Source of the DNA: Lycocorax pyrrhopterus obiensis
Taxonomy: Eukaryota; Chordata; Aves; Passeriformes; Paradisaeidae
NCBI GenBank assembly: GCA_014706295.1
Contig: JACSVZ010000041.1
Span: 248,001 to 312,000, forward strand
Length of the DNA: 64,000 nucleotides
Direction: 5' to 3'
Shown piece after piece: positions 31,081-44,560 of this stretch. Each line of letters starts with the position of its first letter. Position 1 is the stretch's first letter. The translations under genes were made by a program, and so were the position numbers. Under the pieces are notes generated by a model, which made no database searches, had not been told where the DNA came from, and worked only from the letters and a program-made list of their open reading frames with translations.

Positions 31081-34000
31081 ACGCTCCCGCAGCTTTATCC
31101 CAGCTGGTTGTGCCGATGCACACGGGATCCGTTGGTGGCCAATTAACCTTTGCCCGGGAGCTCCAAGCTGCCAAGCGTCAGCAAGGGCACAGGTCACTCA
31201 GGTTAAGGAAAACCTGGAAACTGCAGTGGCGCAGCCCGGGTAAGCAGCAGAGAGCTCAGGGACAGTCTCACACCAGAACAATGTGTCCTGGGGCAGTGCG
31301 GGATGGGAGAGATGTGGCCCTGCTCTTGTCCCTGTGCCCTGCTGTCCCTGCGCCTCGCGGCCACCGTCCTGGTCCGTGCCGGTTGAGCAGTCTCTGCTGG
31401 GGTGCCAGGCAGAGGCCTGTTTGTTTAAGCGGTTGACAAAACCCATCACTTGGTGAACAGAAAGCAAAGGGATGAAAGCGTTTGGGACTTCAGTTTTCAT
31501 TATTTGCTGCTGCAGCTGGTCCTCCTCAATCAGCTTCCGCTCAGGAGATGATAAACATGAAAAAACTTCCCAGGCATCCCAAGGGGGAATGAACTCCAGT
31601 ACAGATCTGCTGGCTTGGGTCATACTCAGTCTTTGCTGGGTCAGTGTCCACGCAATGATGCAGGGCTGGATGTGCGTCCTATGAACCTGGGCTCCGGGGC
31701 TGCAGTGGCATTAGTGGCATCCCCGGGCCCTGGTGAGACTTATGAGGGAGGGTGTGCTGCCGGGCTACGACTGTGGGACCCACAGGGAAGGGAGGGAGCG
31801 CCTGGGGGGGAGTCCCAGGCTGCTTGGACATTGCCCTGCCACGTCTGGACACAGACCCCTGCCCCTGTGGCAGTTTGGTTTCAGGGCAGAGTTCCTACCG
31901 ACACAGACTTCCCCGTGTAGTAACTGGAAAATGCAAATGTCTAGTGCCCTCCCTCCAGGGAATCCCTCAGTGGGGCTGGAGCATTGATGCCCTTGGGGAA
32001 GCTGCAGCTCTACAGGGGAATCATCCTCCTACTAAAGACACACAGGGTGTCTTTTAAGTGGAAATGACTGTTTTTTCACAATTAGGTGAAGCAGAAATAA
32101 TCAAACAGGGCCACAGCCATAGTTACCTTGTATCTGATTGTAAGGGTTCAGTCCTGCAGGGATTACTTCATTGTGCTCTTCTGCTAGTAGTTCCTTTTCT
32201 TCTGCTCAAGTGCTGATAATGTTTGCACTTCCTATCACAGGGGATATAAAAATCTGTTTTCAAGAGGAGCCGCTCTTGCACCCCGAGTCGATCTGTGGAC
32301 TTTGTGGGCAAACAAATCCCAGGAGTGGCTGCTAGACTGAACAGAGAATATGCAGAGGTGACAGACTGTGTGTGGAGAGGAAGCAGCACACCACCAGTTT
32401 AAAGACACCTTTTCCCATTTGCTTTTAGTCTTTCTACTCTTAAAGTGGAAACTGCATTTACTTGTCTGGAAGGCTCAGCAGGTGTTGGGAGGGGACCATG
32501 TTGTCTTCCTACTTGTTCATATGTTGGGCACAGCTTGAGGGAACCAGCGGACCCTGCCTGAGAGTTCCTGAGACTCCTGTGAACTCTCTGCATTTGCAAT
32601 TTCCACTTCATTCCCATCATACCAGAGTCTAGTGCAGTGTTGTCCTTGCTCTGCAAGAGGATTTTGATGGCCAAGAGGAATTCAGTGACAGTGGAGCAGC
32701 AAGAAATATTAAACCTGAATTCTCAGCTGGGGGGGGCACCAAGCAGTGAGAGACCCTGGTTGGAGTGGCAGGACTCCCTGCTGCCAGCGAGGGGTCTGCA
32801 GCTTCCCCCTTGGCTATCCAGGTGTGAGGACAGGAGCAACCCAGGCTGTCTGGTGCCTGGCTCAGGGGCAGAGGCTAAGTGCTGGGCTGCCCCAGGAACC
32901 TGGATATTTGGCAGCGGGATCTTGCCTCACCCTCCTGCTCCCCATCTCTCCCACAGGAGCAGCCTGAATTAATTAACCCTCTAGCACTCCATAATGAAGA
33001 CTAATAAACACCTAATGGGTAGCATAGGGCTGGGGCTGCTCCCAGCTCTTCCCTCCTGCATCCCTGAGCTGAGACCCCCAGGCCAGTCCCTGCACGCACC
33101 TTGATGCCATCAGGTGTTGTTCGTTCTTTGGGGACCTGGGACATGAGCGTGTCAAAGCAAGGTGGGCTCATTCTTCCTGTGGACACCGCGATTGGTGTCG
33201 TGACCTGTGTGTGCCAGGCGTCCACAGTCTGTCATTTCTGGGCTCATTCATGAGCCCCAGTGCAAAGGAAATGCGCTCAGAAATATTCTGCTTAAAATAC
33301 TGTGCCAGATGGACGGTGTCTTCCTAACCTTTAACTGGTTCCAATGTTCAAACAGTTAAGATCATAATGTTAACATTTTCTCAGATATTTTATGCACATT
33401 TAAAATATTTTCAAAGAATCAGCTTTCAAATACAAGGTTTTATCCAATTAGAATTTTACTAGAGTTTATAAAAGCATAAAAATATATTTTCAGGATGTCT
33501 GAGATGCTGCTGGCCTTTGTTGTAAACTTTGAAGCCCTTGCAGTGGAATATTATCATTATTACATGGACGATGTCTCTGGAATTTGTGTGATTAGGTAAA
33601 CATGCTAATTTCACAGTCCCATATTGAATCACCTCTGCAATCACTTAACACAGGAACAGTTAATAAGAAATATGTTCCATCTCTGCACCAAAACCTTCTT
33701 TTGCTTTCTGTTGGGGTCAAAGGTTTGGCTTCTGCAGACATAAATGGATTTGAAACTTATAGTAAAAATACAACTTAAATGCTTGGGGCAACTCTTCAAT
33801 GGACTCAGTTGCTTTGCTTATCTCTCAGCAAGTGTAAGAACAGATGTCTCTTCCCCTGCATGGGGAATTGCAGCGCCTTCCAGCCAGCTTCCAGAGGGGT
33901 TAAGTGAGAATGCATTTCTTCCCTGTCTTAACTGAAAACCTGAATCAAGAAAGGAGATAAGTAGAATTTAATAGATGTTCATTTAAAGACATCTACTGCT

Positions 34001-34169
34001 GTGCTTTTGGAATAGAAGCAATGGCAAGCACTGTAATCCCTGGGAATCTTGAGGTTTGCCATGTGAACAGGAAGGCCAAGCGTGGAAATGGTGATCCTGC
34101 AATCTGTCCATTTCTGAAAGATCCATGTATTGTGTTACAGTACTTTATGATTCCATGCCTAAGTTGTTC

Positions 34170-34231
34170 ATAATTTTAACAGGCTTATTCTGATTCAAAC
34201 CAGTGAATTAGCATAAGCCTGTTAAAGTTAT
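34170..34231. ncRNA. 62-nt perfect-stem hairpin, candidate small RNA precursor or palindromic repeat
   Basis: The arms 34175-34188 (TTTAACAGGCTTAT) and 34213-34226 (ATAAGCCTGTTAAA) are exact reverse complements over 14 bp. The stem continues inward by 8 more pairs after one mismatch (34190-34197 with 34204-34211, one G-T) and outward by 5 pairs (one G-T), leaving a loop of 6 nt. This is the size of a short pre-miRNA, but it could equally be a palindromic DNA-element remnant. No miRNA family is recognised. Confidence 0.4.
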
Positions 34232-35424
34232 ACAGCGAGTGTCCCTGAAATCATAAAGCAAGGTAGTAAATTACTGTGTTCAAGGAAGAAGCAGGCTCTG
34301 TCTCCAGGCTGCACACCCTCAGCTGACCTGGAGTGGCTCAGGCACTTCCCACAAAAACAGGGTGCTCTCAAGGGCTGTGTCTTTGGGAGCTCACCTTTGG
34401 GATTCCGTCCTTCAGGAGGGGCGTTTGGGGTGGTTGTGCTGAAGGTGCCATGGGGCTGCACAGTCCCACTCTGCTCCTGCCGAGACCCACGGGCAAATCC
34501 AAGGTGTTGAACAGTCACTGACTCCTCGCTGTTCATGGGCACAGAGTTTTCCAGCCTGACCAAGCACAGACACTTGTGGCTCATGGAGGAGACAGACATA
34601 CTTAGAAACAAAGAGTCTTTCAGGCCATCTAATGCAGTATAGATGCAAGAAGATAAATCAAATTTACAGGCATGGCTTAGATTGGGAGATATACTTGCAA
34701 AGCCAATTTGTTTCATTTTATGGGCTTGAAAAATTCTAAGTCAGAGGTCCCTGTATGGTTTGAATTAGGTTGGGATAGGGGTATTCTGGAAAGCCAGATC
34801 TGGAGAAGTTTTCATTCAAGGCATTTGTAATTGAGTAGAGGCCATCCAGCATTTCTGTAATGCTCTCAAATAAAATATTCCATGTCTGCCCAAATCACAA
34901 GCTTCCACATGACAAAGAAAATTATGAATACCTGAAAATGGAGATATCTATCTTGTGCTAAATATTCAGGAATAAGATTTCATATGTGTATCAACAGAGA
35001 AAGTGAGAATTTCAAAGGGTGCTGCTTTCAAATGAAAAAAAAACCAAAAAAAGCAGAAGGAATCTCTAAGTAGCACTAAAAAATGAAGGTTTTTTTTCTC
35101 TACCAGTTTGTGCTATCAACAAGGTTATCAGTTTTATTGTCTGAACAGGAGCATGACTGCAGAGCTCGGAACTGGCAGGTCCGTGTCCTGATAGCTCAGG
35201 TGACCCCACTGGGATGTTCCCATCACCCTGCTGTGCATGGGGCTGCCCCCACACCCCGGCTTGTGCTGACCGGATGTGCGAATTGGGCAACCAGCAACTT
35301 CCTCCTGGGCTGACAGGAATCCTGACACCCTTTCTCCAACACAAGGAGCCACCGAGACTCCGAAGCCCGTGGGCTCTGCAATGCATTTTGTGCCCTGCAA
35401 GCCAAAATCAGCATGAAGACCTTG

Positions 35425-35502
35425 GCAGCACTGAGTTAGTTAACGGTTGGACTCAGTGATCCTAGAGGTCTTTTCCAACCTTAGTGATTGTGTGATTCTA
35501 AG
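35425..35502 (+). mobile_element. CR1 LINE 3'-end fragment
   Basis: The segment contains GGTTGGACTCAGTGATCCTA, then AGGTCTTTTCCAACCTTAGT and GATTCTA, the typical 3' terminus of avian CR1 elements. Only the 3' end is present, so it is a dead 5'-truncated copy. Confidence 0.85.
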
Positions 35503-37479
35503 ACTATTTCGGCAGAGGGATAAGCCCCTGGCTCCCACTGCTGAGCTCAGCTGCCAGAAAAGTTCCCCGGGAAGCAGCACAATCTTTGTTTGGTCATTAA
35601 AGCAGAAAAAGAGAGAGGGAATCTTAGGAAATGCTTGAAACGATTAGGTGATCTTAACTCTAAGGAGCTAAACAAATGCAAAGCAATTCCCCCCTCAGCC
35701 CCTCGTGCTGCTGTAGAATGTAATCTCATTTCTAAACACACAATTACAGAAAATAAAAAGAAAAGAAAAGAATAATTAATTTCTGCTTCCTCATGCAAAT
35801 CCTCTGACCAATCATTTAGGGATCAGGGGCAATTCAGCTTCTTGTGCAAATTCCAAACTGAAGGCCTGAAAAAAAACAAGTGAATGGATTTACTTTTCTA
35901 AGAACCAGAATTAACAAAGGTTCCATTTTCCATGGTTATATGCCTGGCCAGACAGCCCTTGCTGACAAGCTCTCAAAAAACATGTGTTGGCCTGTTGAAA
36001 AGGCCCCAGTGTTGACTGACAGACAATTGAAGTGACAAATTGTTTCATTGTACTTGGCAGGGAGAGCGCTGTATTAGATAATTATGGCGAGGAGGGAAGC
36101 AACAGGTCACAGGTCAGAAGACATGTCTGACCCTGTTTTCTGAAAGCCCTGAAAGGAGCCCATGCCCGGGAGAGCAGCATGATGCTGCTAGCGGCTTCTC
36201 CTTCTGCTGTGGTGATTAAGAGCTAACGAGGATGGAGTGGGGATGAGCTCGCCCCAGTCCTGGCTCCCTGGAAGCGGGTGTGTGGCTCCCCAGCAGCACC
36301 CACCACCCCTCGCTGGCTCCAGCGGAGCCTGGAGCATCGTCAGCTGCCTTCAGCAGGACGTTTGGACACTACCACCTTTCGAGCAGCACCAGAGCCCTGC
36401 GAGCACCTCATCAGGTCCATGTTCTGAACTGGCAGGGAAAAGCACCATGTCCGGCCCTGAGTCCTGTCCCAGGCACTTGGGCACAGACACCTTCCTTTGC
36501 CAGCCTACAAACACCAGCAGGACCAACCCCTCCCCCTGGGGCCTGTGTTTTTTTGCTGGCTACAACAGAGTACAACTAATAGTTATTGAAGCTTCTCTCC
36601 TGCCATAGAAATAAAATATGGCATGGAATCACAGCACAGCTACTCCATTGAGAGCAATGCTACACTGAGTAATACCAATAATTCAAAACAGATGAGCCAA
36701 AGGCTCGAGCACTATGGGCTCAGTATCCCAGTCTGCCCTGACCCCTGGAATTCGCTGAAAGTTACCTCGAGACTCGCCAGAACTCTTTTGTAACTTCTGT
36801 GAGGGTTATTTATTGCAAAGTCATAAATATTTGCTATGGATTTTCTCCATCAATCTACAAAATGAATTAGGTTAGAAAAAAATGTATGTACTTGGATTTT
36901 GGGCATATGTTTCCCAGGCAGGGGAGAAAGGGTTGGATCTCCATTGTGCAGAAGACAGGCTGCTGCAGAGCTTTGGGCTCTGCTGCCTACGCTAATTAAT
37001 TCCCTTCCACAAACAGTTTAAAATGCACAGTACAGTTGAGAAAGGGGAAAGGGAGGGAAGAGATTCTTCTTTAAATCTATTTTAAAATCTTTCATAAAAT
37101 TATTTGTGGCGTAAGGAAAATTCTGTTTCCCTCTCCTCCCTCACAGATGCCCTGCCAGTCCATTAAAACCCTGAAATTCAGAGGCAACATGTTGTGCCCC
37201 AGGGAATCAGCCTTAAGTCAATATCTCGCAGTCTGCCTCAGAAGCCAGCGCTGGCACTAGCTGGATGTGGGGATGGAAGGAGAGCGCCCAGGCTCCTCTC
37301 TTTCCATCCCAAGGCAAAGCTGCCTTGGGGCAAAGCCACCCCATTTCCCCACTGTTGAAAAGAGAAGGGAGAGCAGGACCGGCCTTGCCTTGCAGGCATT
37401 TCTCTTAACAAGTTTTTATTCAGGAAAGTGCTTAAGCAAGACCTTAACTTTGAAGATACTACAGTAGGATTTGAGCACA

Positions 37480-37715
37480 GGTAGATGATGTACCTGGTGG
37501 CAAGGGGGTGACAATGAGAAGTGGGGCAAGTTCTTCCCCCAGAGGGTGGTCAGGCACTGAACAGGCTCTCCAGAGCAGTGGTCACAGCCCCAAGCCTCCC
37601 AGAGCTCAAGAAGTGTTTGGACAATGCTGTCAGGCACAGGGTGTGATTCTCAAGCACACGGGCAGCACCAGGAGCTGGACTTCGATGATCTTTGTGGGTC
37701 CCTTCTAATTAAGCC
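37480..37715 (+). mobile_element. CR1 LINE 3' fragment, diverged
   Basis: A stretch typical of the CR1 3' region: AGAGGGTGGTCAGGCACTGA and AACAGGCTCTCCAGAGCAGT, later AGCTGGACTTCGATGATCTT and GTGGGTCCCTTCTAA. It is diverged and 5'-truncated. Confidence 0.8.
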
Positions 37716-40009
37716 TCCAGGATCCTGCACCTTTGCAACCACTGCCAAGTGACTGCATGGGACTTGGCAGCCTGCGTGTCCCGATGGCAATTCACACACG
37801 GTGAGTCCTGCACTCCCATGACAGGTTGTCCTGCCACCAAAAGCTCCTGAAAAGGTTTGCATGAATGAGCTGATCTAGCTTTGTTTCTGCTCCCATGGTT
37901 TGTCCTTTACCCTTTGGCCTTTGCCCAGCTCTGTGGCCGCAAGAGCGAGGGTCTGGCCACAGATGACTGCACAGCTGGCCAGATGCTTATTGTGCATGGC
38001 ACAATGAGCCATGGTGGGGGCCTGTAGCTCCCGCTGCTCCTCAGCCCCAGCCACTGCTATGCTTGGTAAAACACCAAACCCAGCATTTTTCTCCTGCTGC
38101 AAGGATGGCTGTGTGCAATGCTTCCTGGTGCCAGAGAAAAGGGATGCTGTTTTCCATGTACTTGGAGCTGTGCCCTATTTCCATCCTGCTTTTCTTCCAC
38201 TGTACCTGTGCAGCAAACCCAAGCCCTGACAGCCCTGGCTTTCCCTCCTTGGTGAGAGCCCTTGGTGTTGGGGGGACCCAGCCTGCAGCCAGCCAGGGCT
38301 CTGGCCAGTGCTGAGGACCTGAACGTGGCCCATGCCAGCCAGCTGGCCACTGGAAAGCAGATGACAGGTTGGCAAAGGCTCCCAATTTCCTTCTCTTGTC
38401 TCATGAGTATCCCAGGAAGGAACAGCTGCCTCTCTTGTTCATTGCGTACCCACCTGGGACTCTGCCCTGTGCAGGTGATTGGTCTGGTCAGGTTCAAAAG
38501 CAATGTGGCCAAGAGCACTAAGGGATTTGAATATGTGCTAGCAAGAATGCTAGCAAGAATACCTTTCACTGCATGTAGGTAAGGTCAGATCACTTGACCT
38601 TCATGCTGAGGATCTGCATGGGGCTTTTTGTGTAGTTGTGTGTCCAACAGCATCTAGATGTCAGTGACAACCCAGGCTACATGTGCAGCTGTGGGTATGT
38701 GTGTCTGCCTGCTTGGGCACCCCATGCACACCTGCCTGCGGCTGGTCACCGCCACTGGCCAAGGGCTCTGGGCTGGGTACAAGAGTAGCAGGAAAAGTTG
38801 AGAGAGGGAGCATGACAGGAGGAGCTATTTGTTCAATCAATGATTTACCAGATGTGTACACTGTACTAAAGACTTGTAAACATACTTTAATGGCCAGCTG
38901 TAAATCCAGGCAGTAGCAGTGCCAGCTTCATCTCCATCAGATGTGTCTTAAGAACAGCAGAGGAAGGGCTCTGAATCACTTTGTTATAGGCTCTGTCAGC
39001 TCTGCAATTATGCCTGTAAATCAAAGAACCAGTGTCCTCAGGTCAAAATTATTTGAGTGTCAGGAAAGGTGTTATGACCAGCAGCTTCTCCTTTGCTGGG
39101 TTCCCTGCAGTTCCTTTTCTTCTACAGACAGCATCTCCAGAATGTTGGGTTTCCATCTCAGTGCCCCAAGTGCGTGGCTGTGTTTTCACTGACTATGCTG
39201 GAAGTCTCTTTTGTTAATCACTGAAGCACAGCGTCATTAGTGAGAAGTGCAGAGTGTACACAAAGAGGAACTTGCCAAATTACTAATAAGCAGAAACTCC
39301 ATCCATCTTAATGAGACAGGGTTAAGAAAATAGCAACCTAGAATATACACAGTGGAGCCTTTCCAATCTGCTTATTTACTCCTGTTAGAAAGTAGTTCTG
39401 AACTCCATCTCTGGTCCTGCTTGGAGATTATCACATGGTTTCCAAACCACAGGCATCTTATGTTCTTGCAAATCATTTAGCATGAGAAGGATAAATAAAT
39501 AAGTGGACAGATGGCTCAAAAATTTTTAGAGGGAAGAGGGCAGATAGGATTGCCGCAGAGCAAGAAGCATGAGGAGATGTTTCCTCATGGTGGGTTAGTC
39601 TCCTGCTCCCTTCCTTTGGGGTCCTCACAAAAGCAGCCAAGGGTCCCCATCTCCTCAGGCAGCATGGGGTCACTCTTGGGCCAAGACTCCCATCACACCA
39701 GCCCAGCAGTGTGATTTATAGCTCCTCAGTGACTTGCAGCATTTCCCCAGGTTAGTCTGGCAACCCTGTAGGGGTTTGCACCCACACCAACGTGCCTGCA
39801 CACCTGTGCTCCCCAGCCACATTTTTCTTTTGTTGGGTAAGGAATGACTTGCAGTGCCTTTCACGTGTGCAGCTTGGCTGCTGCTGTTTTATTGAATGCC
39901 AGCGCTTGCTGTATGTTATTCAGGCAAACTTTATATGTGCTACAGACCCTCTCAGCAGCCTGCACCTGGTCCAGGGCAAAGCTGAGCCTTGTGGAGAAGA
40001 ATGTGCTGT

Positions 40010-40240
40010 AATGCAGCAAAATATTACAGGATAAATATTTATAAGCCCCTGTAAACATTTGCCATCGGTTCCCTCCTGGGACTAGGGGCAGACGGTCAAG
40101 AGTTTCAGCAGTGCTGAAGGCATTAGCTCTTGTAGGCCTTTATACGTTAGCTAGTAAACCCGTTGTTGATCGCGTATAGTTATAGCATTTATTGGTGCTA
40201 ATTTCACACAAACAGGAGACATTGGCTGGAATGGTTGCAT
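40010..40240. promoter_or_regulatory. Possible conserved non-coding element
   Basis: An AT-rich segment with isolated CpGs (ATACG, CCCG, ATCGCG) and homeodomain/FOX-like motifs (TGTAAACA, TTAGCTAG, GCTAATTT). Retained CpGs in AT-rich intergenic DNA can signal constraint. This is a guess without alignment. Confidence 0.25.
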
Positions 40241-43200
40241 GCCTTGATCCTGGCCCTGCTGCCGGCCAGCTTTTGGTGAAGGTGTCTCCTGCAGCCTCGG
40301 GGCACTGGGCACCTGGCTGAGGCATCAGAGTGGGTCCCCACAGCTGCAAAACCTCCCTGTGCAGATTCCCTTATCATGGGACGAGGGAGTGTTCCTGGCT
40401 GCATCAGTGTTATTGGAGTCTTGGAGCAATCTGCTGAGAAAAACAGAAAACAAACATGGCAAGAGCAACATCCTCCCTGGGGACTGATCCTGGCAGGGGC
40501 TATCAGCACTCAGTGGGCTGAGGAGGGTCTAATCTAAAGGAAATATTCCCTGGGGGTGTCCAGGAGCTGTCCTGCTGCAGGGGTGGCATGGTGGGCTCTC
40601 CATGTAGGGACATGGCAGGTGGGCTGCCTCTGCTGGTGCATCCCATCTGCCCCCCAAAAAGGGGGCATGGGCACCAACGGACAGTGTGAGCCCTGGGGCA
40701 GAGACTGCAGGGACCCGTGGACAGCTTGTATCATCTCCCCCATCACTGCTGCCTCTGCTGGGGCTGAGACGGGGCTAATGCAGTGGTGGGAAACTGGAGA
40801 AGAAATGCCAGGGCAGGCAAGGCCGTGACTCCTCCATGCCCTCAAGTGCAGGAGTAAAACAATGAGCCCTGGGCAATAGGGCTTGTTGCATGGGAGTATT
40901 TGGGGGCTCCACTTTGCTGCTCATGCACGAAAGCCAGTCATTTGGCAAAAATCAGCTCAGTTAGCAGGCTTTGTTCATAAAGAGCCAGGGCCTGAATGGA
41001 GTCAGGGCTAATATATTCTATTATCCCGTGCCTGCCTGTTTCCCCAGGGCAGCATGCAGGGAAAGGCGCATTCCAGCGCCAGGTGGCCAGGGCAGAGTGT
41101 GCCCAGTGTGGGCAGGGAGGACGGGACAGGCGGGAGAACACCGCTGCCAGCAGCACGGGGACATTTCACCTGCCACCTGCCCTGTCACCACTGAGCACCC
41201 ACCACAGGTGAACGTGGAGCAGAGTGGGATGCCGAGCTGCAGATGAGGGCAGAGCGCCTGGTCCTGCAGGCTGCCGGGATGAACAATGGAGCCAGGAATA
41301 GGCATGGTTAATTGGACTGGGCTTTTCACAGGGCAGGAGAGGTCCCGGGACAGCCGGAATGATGTGTGGTGCAAAGCTTCTCATTATTCAATAAGAAAAT
41401 GTTAGCCCCTGTGGGAAAGGCAGCAATAAATGGCTATGACATTAGAGACAAGACAGAGATTTAAGAAGCAGTGGGCTACATAATTACGAAGGGAAACGTC
41501 TGCACAGGCTTCATGCAGAAAAGTTTATGCTCAGTCTGGAAGAGGTTTGTTGGAAGAGCAGCCCTTCTTGGGCAGCTGCTTTCTAAGAGGTCTTATATTG
41601 TGTATTAAACAATTTAGTGGCCTAGACCAGAGTTGTTGGCATTTTCATTTGGTTTGGGTTCTTTCCTCCTTCTCCCTAGTTTCTTACATTTTTTAAATGA
41701 AAAATGGTTTGCCAGCAATTGTATTTGCTGGTCAATTGTATTTCAGTTTACAATTTACTCTTGGATTCCCATTCAGGCGCTGTTGTCATGAATGTGGATA
41801 TCAGCCACAGAGGAGAGAAGGGAGCCAGTAAAGACCTTCCCTGAGCCAAGTTGAGGAACTGTCCAGGCCATGCACGTGGTCAGATTTAGCAGCCAAGGCA
41901 TGCTGAACTGTAGCTTTTCTGTTTGGATCAAAAGCCGTGAACTGTGGCAGGCTCAGCAGCTACTGTTCAGTGTGTCAGGACTGCAGCAAAACCCACTAAT
42001 CAGTGTGGGATGCTCCAGGGCACATATTCCTGGAGTGACCATGACAGGACATTTACCTGCTGCCATGTGGTATTTGCTGACCTGCAGATAACCGGAACCC
42101 TGACTGTAGTTTTATTGCGGTGTTACTGCTGTTGCCTTTGGAGAGCTCTCCAACTTTTGAACGAGAGTTTCCCAAGTCCCCACCTTGCCTGCGTACCTAT
42201 GATATTCCTATTGCATGCCTCAGCCTGGAACAGAAGGATCATAGCACTGCTGAACTCAAACACACCCATTGCTGCTCTGCAAATAGAGAGGCTCTGAGAC
42301 TTTCCTATGATCTTGCCATGGAAAATGGAGAGGCACTGGCACAGTTTGGTTCTCAACCAGAGACTTGTGCCCATGGATGTAACACCTGGGTGCAAATAAA
42401 GATGCTTGAATAAATCTTGATTGAGCAGATCAGTGCCCTGTTCCACATTACACCTATTTCCTGGGACACAGCACTATTTTCTAAATTCTCAAAATGAGAT
42501 GTTTCAGTGTTTCTAAACTGGTTTTGGTAAAAGCAAATTTTATACTGTCAGAATTTTTCAAAGAACGAGAAGTCCATTTTGCAGCTGTTTCTTGGTACAA
42601 GCAGTGATCAGTGCTTTGCCACCATTTCCTGAGCCCAAGTAGCAGGAGGGGGCCTGCTCCATCCAACTGCCTCTTTCATTCTGCGGGTCCCTTGTTTACT
42701 GCTAAATTCTTCACTTCATTAGTGGTGCTAACTGGCTGCTCTCTTCTGCTGGCCCCCAGGTGAAAGTAGCTCTTTCAGGCTTCCAGGCTGCAGAGCCTCT
42801 TCCATTTACCTCTCGATGAGGTGTAGTTCCTGTTTTAAACAGTACAAGTTGTTTGAGCCAAAGGCAGCAGCAGGAAGGGGAGCTTTGGAGGATTCCAGAG
42901 TAGGGAGCTCAGGAGAGCTCCCTGGGACAGGGACCTGTGGGCACACAGTGGGCAGAGCTGCTCGATGGCCAGAGCTTGCGCACAAGGACTGAGCCAGCTT
43001 CTCCTGCCTGGCTTGCACCAAGGGGCACCCTGCTCTGCCCCGCAGCGGCCGCGGGACCGCATGCCTGTGCTGACGCCTGGTTAGCATCACAGCCCCCGTC
43101 CTCCACGTACCCAGCTCCTGGCTTTCGAGGGCAGCGAGCCTTTGCAAGCCCTGAGAAGCATAGCAAGGTAAGGGTGACAAGGGGCTGGTGCTGCTATGGA

Positions 43201-43379
43201 GGATCAGGGAATGCAGCTCCTGCTCCTCCGGCACATCTGGAGCCGCGTACCCAGATGCGATACCACTTTACAGAACAGACCCCCTTTCTCTCTCCTGTTT
43301 TTTTTTGTTTTTGTTGTTGTTTTTCTTTTTAAAATTTTCTTTCCAATACCATAGTTTCTGTTAGGATTTGTCTACTGGG

Positions 43380-44560
43380 AAATGAGTTCTGCACGGTCCA
43401 GTCCAGGTACACAGAAATATCTGCGACCTTGGAACAGTCGCTCAGGAGCGCCGGGACCTCCCAGAGCCGCCCCGGCTTCAGAGACCGGGAATGGCTCCGG
43501 GGGGTTCGGGTCGCCCACCGACCCACCGGGGATGCAGCCGAGCGGTGCTATGGGGCGAGCTCATGCGCCCCGGCCCGGGGCGGGGGGGGTCTCTCGGTAC
43601 CTCCGAGCTCCCGGCCCCGGGCCCGCTCCCGCTGCAGGTGGCGCCGGGACAGGCCGGGTTGCGGGGCCGTCGGGGCCGCCCTGGGCTGGGCGGGGCGGGG
43701 CGGGGCGGGATTGGCTCCCCCGGCCGCTGATTGACAGCGGCGGGCGAGCGCGCGGCGGGCGGCGCCGCGCTGATTGGCTGCCGCGGGCTCACAAACCCGC
43801 GGCGCGGCCGGAGCGCGGCCAGAGCGGGGCCGGGGCCGGGGCGGCGGGAGGGCGGCGTCCGGCGGGGTTCTGCGGGCAGCGAGCGAGGGGCGGCGGGTAG
43901 GGCCGGCGGAGGGGCCGTCGGCGGGGGTGCGAGGAGGGTCCCCGGGGGCGGCCGCCGGCAGCGGGCGCCCGGCGGGGAGCGGCGTCCGGTGCTGTCGGGG
44001 CCACCGTCGGTGGGTCGCGGCGATGGGCAGCGTGGGGGGGCCCGGTCGGGCCGCCCTGCGGGCGCTGGTGTCGGTGGCCGCCGGGCTGCTGGCCTGTGGC
44101 GTGGCCAGCGAGTACGACTATGTCAGCTACCAGTCAGACCTGGGCCCTTACCCTGGCGGGCGCTTCTACGCCAAACCCCACCAGTGTGTGGCCATCCCTG
44201 CCGACCTGCGGCTTTGCCACAGCGTGGGCTACGACAAGATGGTGCTGCCCAACCTGCTGGACCACGAGACCATGGCCGAGGTGAAGCACCAGGCGAGCAG
44301 CTGGGTGCCACTGCTCAACAAGAATTGCCATATGGGCACCCAGGTCTTCCTCTGCTCCCTCTTTGCCCCCGTCTGCCTGGACCGGCCGGTCTACCCCTGC
44401 CGCTGGCTCTGCGAGGCCGTGCGTGACTCCTGTGAGCCTGTCATGCAGTTCTTTGGCTTCTTCTGGCCAGAGATGCTCAAGTGTGACCAGTTTCCCCAGG
44501 ACGACGTCTGCATTGCTATGACGGCTCCCAATGCCACCGAGGTCTCCAGGCCCAAAGGTA
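43380..44560. promoter_or_regulatory. SFRP1 CpG island promoter
   Basis: Extremely GC-rich sequence around SFRP1 exon 1. It holds a run of GGGGCGG (Sp1) boxes at about 43687-43709, inverted CCAAT boxes (ATTGG) at 43710-43714 and 43773-43777, and TGATTGAC near 43729. SFRP1 CpG-island methylation is well known in mammals. The transcription start probably lies at 43780-43900 but is not fixed. Confidence 0.7.

Larger units (their letters stand above)
31150..43380. other. GOLGA7 / SFRP1 intergenic region, no protein gene found
   Basis: Some 12 kb between two divergent genes. Short open frames do not resemble known proteins. It contains two CR1 LINE fragments (35425-35502 and 37480-37715), a strong 62-nt hairpin (34170-34231), and AT-rich segments that may be conserved regulatory elements (about 33330-34230, 35860-36080, 36770-36900, 40010-40240 and 41380-41530). 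A long-range enhancer domain of SFRP1 is plausible but inferred. Confidence 0.5.

Noticed and set aside
30327..31174. Open frames around GOLGA7 exon 1 and the poly-C run
   Set aside because: GC-rich shadow frames; only the 37-codon GOLGA7 first exon is supported by homology and splicing.
43774..44022. Upstream in-frame extension of SFRP1
   Set aside because: The Ala/Gly/Arg-rich extension has no family counterpart and would displace the signal peptide; the ATG at 44023 fits.
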